From: Bog-756 sp963699345
Lineage (GTDB): Bacteria > Actinomycetota > Acidimicrobiia > Acidimicrobiales > RAAP-2
Direction of reading: 5' to 3'
Assembly (NCBI GenBank): GCA_963699345.1
Contig: CAVOTL010000005.1
Location: 496,001-560,000, forward strand
Length of the DNA: 64,000 nt
Shown: positions 35,822 through 43,084 of the stretch, one piece after another
How positions within the stretch are numbered: the first letter of the stretch is position 1
Layout of the letters: every line of letters starts with the position of its first letter
Notes under the pieces: generated by a model
What the model was told of the DNA's origin: nothing
Seen by the model: the letters and a program-made list of their open reading frames with translations, nothing else
The model's database searches: none
Position numbers and translations under genes: made by a program

Positions 35822-37703
35822 ATGGTGACGGCGGCTCCGACACGGCCCACGAACGCCCGACCGCGTCGGGCCCGGGCGACCCCGTCACCCGTTGCGGGCG
35901 GAGCTCGTCGGGTGCGGTCTCGCCACGGTGGCGCTGGCCGCCGTCGGGGCGCTCGTGGCCTGGATGGCCACCGGTCAGGGTGTCCTCCTCGGCGGCGACC
36001 AACCGTCCTACGTCGTCCAGGCGCAGGCCCTGCTCCACGGGACGACCCAGCTCGGCTCCTTCGCCCGGGCCGATCTGGCCCGCCATCTGCTCTCGTCGGC
36101 GTCCCACCCGGTCGTCGTGGAGTCGACCGCCGGCGTCCACGGTCGCATCAGCCCGTTCGAGCCCGGCATGGCCCTGCTGCTCGCCCCGTTCGTGGCGATC
36201 GGCCCGCTCTACCACGCCGCCGTCGCCGGGATCCTGCTCACCTCCACCGCCGGACTCGTCCTGATCCACCGACTGGCCACCCGCCTCACCGGACTGCGGG
36301 GCGTGGGCCAGGCCCTGCTCGGCGTCATGCTCTTCTCGCCGGCCGTCCTGGTGGCCCTCGGACAGATCTACCCCGACCTGCCGTCCGGCGTCGTGCTGGC
36401 GTGCGCGCTCCTCGAGATCGCCCTCCTCGAACGGCGCGGCACCACCCGACCCGTCCACGTCGCCGTGGTGGTCGTCTCCATCGCCTTCCTGCCGTGGCTC
36501 CAGATCAAGAACATCGTCCCGGCCGCGCTCCTCTCCTGGTCGCCTTCGCGTTCGTGGCGGTGCGGTCACGACTCCCCCGCCCACTGATCCTCGGGGTGGC
36601 GGGCGCATCGATCGCGTCGTGGGCCCTGCTGATCCTCTACAACGTCCGCTACTTCGGCACCCTGCTCGGTCTCCACGAGCCACCCGTGCGACTCACCGCC
36701 ACGGGGAGCGAGTACACCCTCGGGCTCCTGCTCGGCCGGGACCACGGGCTTGTTCGTCCAGGTCCCCTTCGCCGTGCTCGGCGTCCTCGGCCTCTGCCTC
36801 GCCCTCCGTCGGCTGCCGACGGCCGTGGTGGCGACGGCCGCCACCCTCGGCTCCGTCCTGGTCCTCAACGGCACCTACATCGTCAACCCCTACGGAGGGG
36901 GCTCCTTCGAAGGCCGCTTCATGTGGACCCTCGTCCCGGCGACGGTGGCCTGGTCGACCGTGGTCCTGCGGCGGTGGGAGGGATCGGGGCGCCGACTGGG
37001 GCTCCCGACGGCGGTCATCGGTGGGATCTGGGTGTACCTGGCCGTGCCGATCCTCACGGACGCCCACAACTACCTCAACGTCTTCTCCGAGTTCATCGTG
37101 TGGGACCCGCTCGCCATCCCCGGGTGGTGGTCCGGCCTGGACCGGTTCGTGCCCCAGTTTGATCTGACGGGACAGGTCCTCGGGTACCCGGCGGCCGGCA
37201 TCGTCTTCGAGCTGGCCCTCGCCACCCTCGCCGTGGTGGCGTCCCTCCTGGTCATCCGCCGCAGCCGTCGCCTCCTGGTGGTCGGCGCCGCCGCCATCGT
37301 GGTCGCCCTCCTGGCCGTGGTCGCCGTCGAGGTGTCAGGGACTCCCTCGCCGCGCGCGGCACAGACCTTCAGCGGCGCCGACCTGGGTGCACCCGTGGTC
37401 GCCACGTCCACGCCGGTGGCCCCCGCACCCGTCGTGCTGCTGCGGGTCGAGCCGGGCACCTACCGGGTCACCGTGGGCTACCGCCTCTCGGGGACGGCGC
37501 CGTCCGGGGCTGTCGTGCTCACCTGTGTGCCCGCGGGGCCCGGGACCCCGACGCAGGTCCGCGCCGGCCTGGCGGCGGGAGGGGGTTCCTCGGTGATGGG
37601 CATCCGCTGCCCGGCGCTCGGCTTCCTCCAGTCCCAGCTGACGGTCGGGTCCGCGTCCACACTGCAGGTGGCCGGGTTGCGGCTGGTGAAGGTGTCGCCC
37701 TGA
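35822..37703 (+). CDS. Multi-spanning membrane protein (GT-C-like), three frameshifts
   Basis: About 626 residues once rejoined. Pieces in order: a basic N-terminus from ATG 35822; LRAELVGCGLATVALAAVGA with a GGDQPSYVVQAQALLHGTTQ loop; several hydrophobic helices to NIVPAALL; FVAVRSRLPRPLILGVAGAS; LFVQVPFAVLGVLGLCLALR to the C-terminus, which ends in an extracytoplasmic beta-rich domain. The frame breaks near 35886-35893 (CACCCGTTGCGG), 36528-36542 (CTCCTCTCCTGG) and 36746-36752 (GGGCTTGTTC). The fold (an acidic loop after helix 1 and about ten helices) resembles GT-C polyprenyl-phosphate-sugar transferases, but this is tentative. It is the only plus-strand gene inside the minus-strand housekeeping block. 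Confidence 0.6.
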
Positions 37704-37721
37704 CCGGTGGCGATCCGGGCG

Positions 37722-38313
37722 TCAGCCCAGGGCGTTGATCCGGTTCATGGCTACCTCGACCCCGTGGGTGACGATCAGCTCGACGGCGTCGGCGGCCACC
37801 TCCGCGGCCAGCGCCAGCGCCTCCCGCTCCTCCTTGCCCGGGCGCTTCAGCACGTAGTCGGCGCCGGGCTGGCGGCCCGGCGGCTTGCCGATCCCGATCC
37901 GCACCCGCAGGTAGTCCCCGGTGTGCAGGTGGGCGTGGATGGACTTCAGTCCGTTGTTCCCGGCCGTACCCCCGCCGGCCTTCACCTTGACCCGGCCCGA
38001 GGGCAGGTCGAGTTCGTCGTGGACGACCACCAGCCGGGTGGCCACGGCGGGCGCACCCGACCGCGTCGTCGGCACCGTCGAGCCCGGCCCGGCGCACCAG
38101 CGGGGCCACCGCCTGACCCGACTCGTTCATGTAGGTCAAGGGCACGGCGCACAGCACCGGGTGGTCGCCGATCCGGATCCGACCGGCGCGGGCGTGGAGT
38201 CCCTTCTCCGGGGACAGGCTGCCCTGGTGGCGCGCCACCAGCCGATCGACGGCGTCGGCGCCGATGTTGTGGCGGGTGCCCGCATACTCGGCACCCGGAT
38301 TGCCGAGCCCCAC
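37722..38313 (-). CDS. pth: Peptidyl-tRNA hydrolase, frameshifted
   Basis: Releases tRNA from peptidyl-tRNA in the cytoplasm and is essential in most bacteria. The N-terminal half GLGNPGAEYAGTRHNIG (catalytic Asn/His region) and LTYMNESGQAVAPLVRRAG are in one frame. RLVVVHDELDLPSGRVKVK, AGGGTAGNNGLKSI and ADYVLKRPG are in another. The break is at 38057-38068 (GACGCGGTCG), where restoring a CG gives GACGCGCGG. The start is uncertain: GTG 38313 begins directly at GLGNPG, although PVDLLVVGLGNPG is coded upstream in the same frame and no ATG/GTG precedes it after the rplY stop. A lost base near the start is possible. It follows rplY, as in other actinobacteria. Confidence 0.85.
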
Positions 38314-38376
38314 GACGAGGAGGTCGACGGGGGTGCCGCGGCGTGCGCCTCCCGATCCCGGGCGGCGGAGCAGGAC

Positions 38377-39012
38377 CTAGCCCTCGTCGGTGTCGGCCGC
38401 CGGCGCCGCTTCCTCGCCGGCCGCCTCCGCGGTCTCCTCGGCCGTGGCGGCCTGGACCCGGGGCGGATTGCCGGCGACCACGGTGGCCTCGAGGTCGGTC
38501 TCGAGCTCGACGCCGGCCGGGATGACGATGTCCGACACGTGGAGCGCACCGCCGATGGTGAGCTCCGAGATGTCGATGTCCACCGACGGGGGGATGTCGG
38601 TGGGCTTGGCCTTGATGTGAAGGGTGAAGAGCTGCTGGTCGACGATGCCGTCGCCGTGGGCCACCTCGACGGCTTCGCCCACCAGGTTGATGGTGACCTC
38701 GGCGCTGATCAGCTCGTCACGGTTGACGATGAGGAAGTCGACGTGGGTGACCGTGTTGCGCACGGGATGGTGCTGGATGTCACGGGCCAGGGTGAGGAGG
38801 TCCTTGCCGTCCACGTTGAGCGACAGCAGGGTGTTGAGCCCCGCCTCTCCCGACATGGCGATCTGGAACTCACGGGCGACGACCGCCACCGGGATCGGAT
38901 CGGATCCGTGGCCGTACACCACACCGGGGATCTTGCCCTCGGAGCGCAGGCGTCGGGTCGAGCTGGACCCGATCTCGCGGCCGGTGTGGGCGGTGAGCGT
39001 GGCTTCGGACAT
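38377..39012 (-). CDS. rplY: 50S ribosomal protein L25 (Ctc/TL5 form)
   Basis: A 211-residue two-domain L25 that binds 5S rRNA. MSEATLTAHTGREIGSSSTR and LRSEGKIPGVVYGHG are the N-terminal L25 core, HHPVRNTVTHVDFLIV the middle, and IPPSVDIDISELTIGGALHV the C-terminal TL5 domain. The acidic alanine-rich tail is typical. GAGGAG lies 7 nt before ATG 39012. It is upstream of pth on the same strand. Its leader contains a strong hairpin (39059-39087) and a TATCAT -10 box (39112-39117). Confidence 0.95.
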   Translation of the reverse strand: MSEATLTAHTGREIGSSSTRRLRSEGKIPGVVYGHGSDPIPVAVVAREFQIAMSGEAGLNTLLSLNVDGKDLLTLARDIQHHPVRNTVTHVDFLIVNRDELISAEVTINLVGEAVEVAHGDGIVDQQLFTLHIKAKPTDIPPSVDIDISELTIGGALHVSDIVIPAGVELETDLEATVVAGNPPRVQAATAEETAEAAGEEAAPAADTDEG

Positions 39013-39058
39013 GCGGGGACTCCTCAGGAGGTACGGAGACGGGCGCAGGGCCACCCCG

Positions 39059-39087
39059 GTCGGACGTGCCCCGGGGCACGGTCCGAC
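39059..39087 (-). promoter_or_regulatory. Long hairpin in the rplY leader
   Basis: GTCGGAC and GTGCCCC pair with GGGGCAC and GTCCGAC around a single bulged C, 14 bp in all. It lies downstream of the TATCAT box, so it should be within the rplY mRNA and could control it. Alternatively it terminates prs. No U-tract. Confidence 0.45.
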
Positions 39088-39111
39088 AGCGACCGCTGCT
39101 GACGGCCCACC

Positions 39112-39117
39112 ATGATA
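39112..39117 (-). promoter_or_regulatory. -10 box of rplY-pth
   Basis: TATCAT on the minus strand between prs and rplY, about 100 nt before ATG 39012. Confidence 0.45.
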
Positions 39118-39169
39118 GACGCACCGGCGCCGGCGGGGCCACACGCCCCCGGCACGGGCCCGGAGGCGG

Positions 39170-40141
39170 CTAGGCCAGGTTCTCCCCGCCGAAGATCTCG
39201 GAGACGGAGGTGTCCTCGAACACGGCGTCGATGGCATCGCTGATGAGCTTGGCCACCGACAGGACCTCGAGCTTGTCGAATCGGCGGTCCTGGGGGATGG
39301 GCAGGGTGTTGGTGACGACCACCTTGGTCAGGGCGGAGTTCTTCAGGCGGTCGATGGCCGGGTCGGACAGGACGGCGTGGGTGGCCATGCACCACACCTC
39401 GGACGCCCCCCGGTCGGCCAGCAGGTCGGCCGCCGCCACGATGGTCCCGGCGGTGTCGATCATGTCGTCGATGAGCACGCACTGGCGCCCTTCGACCTCG
39501 CCCACCACGTGCAGCGCCTCCACCTGGTTGGCCACGCCCCGCAGGCGACGCTTGTGCACGACCGCCAGGTCGGCGGTGAGGTGCTGGCTGAACCGCTCGG
39601 CCACCTTCACCCGGCCGGCGTCGGGCGCCACCACCACGAGATCGTCGTTCAGGTGGGCCCGCAGGTAGTCGATCATGACCGGGGCGGCGGTCAGGTGGTC
39701 GAAGGGGATGTCGAAGAAACCCTGGATCTGGCCGGAGTGCAGGTCGACGCTGACCACCCGGTCGGCTCCGGCCACGGAGAGCATGTCGGCCACGAGCTTG
39801 GCCGTGATGGGTTCACGGCCCGTCGCCTTGCGGTCCTGACGCGAGTAGCCGTAGTACGGGCACACGGCGGTGATGCGCTTGGCCGAGGCCCGCTTGGCGG
39901 CGTCGATCATGATCAGGTGCTCCATGAGGGAGTCGTTGACCGGCCCGCAGTGGGTCTGGACGATGAAGACGTCACTCCCCCGGATCGAACTGTCGAACCG
40001 ACAGTGGATCTCGCCGTTGGCGAACTCGCGGAGGTTGGCCTCGCCGAGCTCGACCCCGAGCTGGGAGGCGATCTCCTGGGCCAGCTCCGGGTGGGAGCGA
40101 CCCGACACCAGGTCCAGGCGGCGACGCGGGGTGAATTCCAT
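39170..40141 (-). CDS. prs: Ribose-phosphate pyrophosphokinase
   Basis: A 323-residue class I PRPP synthetase that transfers pyrophosphate from ATP to ribose 5-phosphate for nucleotide, histidine and tryptophan synthesis. Motifs: REFANGEIHCRFDSSIRG, FIVQTHCGPVNDSLMEHLI, VCPYYGYSRQDRKATGREPI (ATP and catalytic region), SVDLHSGQIQGFFDIPFDHL and the PRPP loop VLIDDMIDTAGTI. The length is typical. The ATG is 9 nt after the GlmU stop, so the two are co-transcribed. Confidence 0.95.
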   Translation of the reverse strand: MEFTPRRRLDLVSGRSHPELAQEIASQLGVELGEANLREFANGEIHCRFDSSIRGSDVFIVQTHCGPVNDSLMEHLIMIDAAKRASAKRITAVCPYYGYSRQDRKATGREPITAKLVADMLSVAGADRVVSVDLHSGQIQGFFDIPFDHLTAAPVMIDYLRAHLNDDLVVVAPDAGRVKVAERFSQHLTADLAVVHKRRLRGVANQVEALHVVGEVEGRQCVLIDDMIDTAGTIVAAADLLADRGASEVWCMATHAVLSDPAIDRLKNSALTKVVVTNTLPIPQDRRFDKLEVLSVAKLISDAIDAVFEDTSVSEIFGGENLA

Positions 40142-40150
40142 GGGGGAACG

Positions 40151-41332
40151 CTACCGCGATGTGCCACCCGGGTCAGATGGCGTCGGAGCGACCACGGAAC
40201 CGCCCGGCACCTCGGTCCCCTCGTCCAGCACCACGAAGGGGCCGACCCGGGCGTCGGGGCCGATGACCGACCGGCGGCAGACGCTGGACGTGACCACCGC
40301 CCGCTCGCCGACCTCGGTCTCCACCAACCGGGTGTCCGGTCCGATCTCGGCGTGTTCGCCGATCCGGCAGGCCCCCTGGAGGATGACCCCCGGCAGCAGG
40401 ACGACGTCGGTGGCCAGGACGGCCTCGGTGTCGATGTACGTGGTCTGGGGGTCCCACATGGTGACGCCCCGACGCATCCACCGCTCGTTGATGCGGTCCC
40501 GGAGCTCGGCCTCGGCCACGGCCAGCTGGGCCCGGTCGTTGACCCCCGCCACCTCCATCGTGTCGTCGACCACCACCGAGCCCACCCGGTGCCCGGCGTC
40601 GTAGAGGACCTCCACGACGTCGGTCAGGTAGTACTCGCCCTGGGCGTTGGCCGGGCTCAGCCGGCGCAGTGACGGCGCCAGGACGCTGCGCTTGAAGCAG
40701 TACATGGACGTGTTGACTTCGCCGACCTCCAACTCCTCCTCGGTGGCGTCGCCGTGCTCGACCACCCGGGCCACCGCGTCGTCGCGCCCGCGCACCACCC
40801 GGCCGTAGCCGGTCGGGTCGTCGAGGACCGCCGTCAGGAGGGTGGCCGCGTCGTCGTGGGTGCGGTGGACACGGACCAGGGCGGCCAGGGTGCCGGGGCG
40901 CAGCAGCGGCGTGTCGCCCGGCAGCACCACCACGTCGCCGTCGTCCCCCGAGTCCTCGTCCGGCAGTCCGGTGAGGGCCACCGACATGGCGTCGCCGGTG
41001 CCGCGCTGCTCGACCTGCTCCACGAACTCGATCGCCAGGCCGGGAGGGGCGTGCTCGACCAGGGTCTTGGTGACCCATTCGGCCCGGTGGCCCACCACGA
41101 CGACCACCCGGTCGATGGGCAGTTCGGCCAGGGCGTCGAGCACGTGCAGGATCATGGGACGGCCGCAGAGGCGGTGCAGCGGCTTGGGGCGGTCCGAACG
41201 CATGCGCGTGCCGTGCCCGGCGGCCAGGACCACGGCCGACAGCGGACGGCGCGGCGTCCCGGCGGTGGGCCCCCCGACCGTGGTGGACTCCCAGTCGTCG
41301 GCCGGGCCCTGGGGATACGTGCGGATCACCAC
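40151..41332 (-). CDS. glmU: GlmU-like UDP-N-acetylglucosamine pyrophosphorylase lacking most of the acetyltransferase domain
   Basis: Residues 30-270 are the GlmU uridyltransferase: VVLAAGHGTRMRSDRPKPLH, QRGTGDAMSVAL, LPGDTPLLRPGTL, YGRVVRG and NTSMYCFKR. A left-handed beta-helix begins (MWDPQTTYIDTEAVLATDVV) but stops after about 85 residues at residue 393. The usual 450-480-residue enzyme continues with the acetyl-CoA-binding coils and catalytic histidine (a HLSYVGD-like motif), which are absent. The prs start lies 9 bp after the stop, so nothing is hidden downstream. The protein may only make UDP-GlcNAc from GlcNAc-1-phosphate, leaving acetylation to another enzyme. GGAGG precedes GTG 41332. 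Confidence 0.85.
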   Translation of the reverse strand: MVIRTYPQGPADDWESTTVGGPTAGTPRRPLSAVVLAAGHGTRMRSDRPKPLHRLCGRPMILHVLDALAELPIDRVVVVVGHRAEWVTKTLVEHAPPGLAIEFVEQVEQRGTGDAMSVALTGLPDEDSGDDGDVVVLPGDTPLLRPGTLAALVRVHRTHDDAATLLTAVLDDPTGYGRVVRGRDDAVARVVEHGDATEEELEVGEVNTSMYCFKRSVLAPSLRRLSPANAQGEYYLTDVVEVLYDAGHRVGSVVVDDTMEVAGVNDRAQLAVAEAELRDRINERWMRRGVTMWDPQTTYIDTEAVLATDVVLLPGVILQGACRIGEHAEIGPDTRLVETEVGERAVVTSSVCRRSVIGPDARVGPFVVLDEGTEVPGGSVVAPTPSDPGGTSR

Positions 41333-41402
41333 GGGGCCACCTCCGGACGGCCGGTCGGCCCGGCGGTCCGAACGACGTAACGCGGCGCGGGGGTCATGCG
41401 CC

Positions 41403-41438
41403 TATTCTTCCCACGTCGACCGGGTCGATGCGACCCGG
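41403..41438 (+). promoter_or_regulatory. Promoter and operator-like dyad for the acyl-CoA carboxylase operon
   Basis: TATTCT (41403-41408) is a plausible -10 box. From 41420 to 41438 lies a perfect dyad, CCGGGTCG-ATG-CGACCCGG, overlapping the expected start of transcription, as for a TetR- or MerR-type repressor site. It is 40 nt before ATG 41479. No regulator gene is adjacent. Confidence 0.5.
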
Positions 41439-41478
41439 CACCGGTACACCTTCCCCCACCAGGGGATCAGCGAACCCC

Positions 41479-43077
41479 ATGCCCGTACTCCCCACCGCCA
41501 TCGACCCCGCGTCGGACTCCTTCCGCGCCAACGAGGCCGCACTGGTCGAGGGACTGGCCCTCGTGGAGGCCGAGCTGGCGACCGCCCGGGCGGGGGGTGG
41601 CGAGCGTTACGTCGCCCGTCACCGGGAGCGGGGCAAGCTCACCGCCCGGGAGCGGATCGAACTCCTCCTCGACCGCGACGCACCGTTCCTTGAGCTCTGC
41701 CCGTTCGCGGCCTGGGGCACCCAGTACACCGTCGGGGCGTCGTCCGTCCTCGGTATCGGCGTGGTCGAGGGCGTCGAGGTGCTCATCAACGCGACGGACC
41801 CCACGGTCCGCGGCGGCGCCATGAACCCGTGGTCCTTCCGCAAGGGCGCCCGGGGTGCCGACATCGCCCTGGCCAACCGCCTGCCCACCGTGAGCCTCAC
41901 CGAGTCCGGCGGCGCCGACCTGCCCGCCCAGGCCGAACTGTTCATCCCCGGGGGTCGGGCCTTCCGCGACATCACCCGGCACTCCGCGGCGGCCATCCCC
42001 ACCGTCGCCGTCGTCTTCGGCAACGCGACCGCCGGCGGGGCCTACGTCCCGGGCATGAGCGACTACGTCGTCATGATCGAACAGCGCTCGAAGGTCTTCC
42101 TCGGCGGGCCGCCCCTGGTGAAGATGGCGACCGGTGAGGAGTCGACGGACGAGGAGCTCGGGGGCGCCTCGATGCACGCCCGGGTCTCCGGCCTCGCCGA
42201 CTACCTGGCCGTCGACGAGGTGGACGCCATCCGACTCGGTCGCCAGATCGTGCGCCGCCTCCACTGGCGCAAGCAGGGCCCCGGCCCGACCGAGCCGGCC
42301 GACGACCCGGTGCACGATCCCGACGAGCTGCTGGGCATCGCCTCGGCGGACCCGAAGACGCCCTTCGATCCCCGCGAGGTCCTCGCCCGGGTGGTCGACG
42401 GCTCCCGGTTCGACGAGTTCAAACCGCTCTACGGCACCAGCCTGGTCACGGGCTGGGCCTCCGTCCACGGCTATCCGATCGGCGTCCTCGCCAACCACCG
42501 CGGCGTCCTCTTCTCCGAAGAGGCCCACAAGGCCACCCAGTTCATCCAGCTGGCCAACCAGATCGACGTCCCGCTCCTCTTCCTGCAGAACACCACCGGC
42601 TACATGGTCGGCAAGGAGTACGAACAGGGCGGGATCATCAAGCACGGGGCCATGATGATCAACGCGGTCTCCAACTCGTCGGTCCCCCACCTGACCGTCA
42701 ACATCGGGGCCTCCTACGGTGCCGGCAACTACGGGATGTGCGGCCGGGCCTACGACCCCCGGTTCCTGTTCGCCTGGCCGAACGCCCGCTCCGCGGTGAT
42801 GGGACCGGCCCAGCTGGCCGGCGTGCTGTCCATCGTGGGGCGCCAGTCGGCGCTGTCCAAGGGCGTCCCCTTCGACGAGGAGGCCGACGAGGCCATGCGG
42901 GCGCTGGTCGAGGCCCAGATCGAGTCCGAGTCGCTACCCCTCCACCTCTCCTCCCGGCTCTACGACGACGGCATCATCGACCCCCGGGACACCCGCACGG
43001 TGCTCGGGCTGTGCCTGTCGGTCATCGACAATCAGCCGACCGCGGGCACCCGCGGCTACGGCGTGTTCCGGATGTGA
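41479..43077 (+). CDS. Acyl-CoA carboxylase beta subunit (carboxyltransferase; methylcrotonyl/geranyl-CoA type)
   Basis: A 532-residue biotin-dependent carboxyltransferase: HRERGKLTARERIELLLD, LTESGGADLPAQAELFIPGG (first oxyanion region), GNATAGGAYVPGMSDYVVMI, GPPLVKMATGEE, FLQNTTGYMVGKEYEQGGII (second oxyanion loop) and a Gly-rich GASYGAGNYGMCGRAYDPRF. The layout and the AtuA-like and acyl-CoA dehydrogenase neighbours fit methylcrotonyl-CoA or geranyl-CoA carboxylase in leucine or acyclic terpene breakdown. Sequence alone does not separate these. The alpha subunit begins 7 bp downstream. ATG 41479 is chosen because it begins the conserved N-terminus MPVLPTAIDPASDSFRANEA. Confidence 0.9.
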   Translation: MPVLPTAIDPASDSFRANEAALVEGLALVEAELATARAGGGERYVARHRERGKLTARERIELLLDRDAPFLELCPFAAWGTQYTVGASSVLGIGVVEGVEVLINATDPTVRGGAMNPWSFRKGARGADIALANRLPTVSLTESGGADLPAQAELFIPGGRAFRDITRHSAAAIPTVAVVFGNATAGGAYVPGMSDYVVMIEQRSKVFLGGPPLVKMATGEESTDEELGGASMHARVSGLADYLAVDEVDAIRLGRQIVRRLHWRKQGPGPTEPADDPVHDPDELLGIASADPKTPFDPREVLARVVDGSRFDEFKPLYGTSLVTGWASVHGYPIGVLANHRGVLFSEEAHKATQFIQLANQIDVPLLFLQNTTGYMVGKEYEQGGIIKHGAMMINAVSNSSVPHLTVNIGASYGAGNYGMCGRAYDPRFLFAWPNARSAVMGPAQLAGVLSIVGRQSALSKGVPFDEEADEAMRALVEAQIESESLPLHLSSRLYDDGIIDPRDTRTVLGLCLSVIDNQPTAGTRGYGVFRM

Positions 43078-43084
43078 CCGGGCC

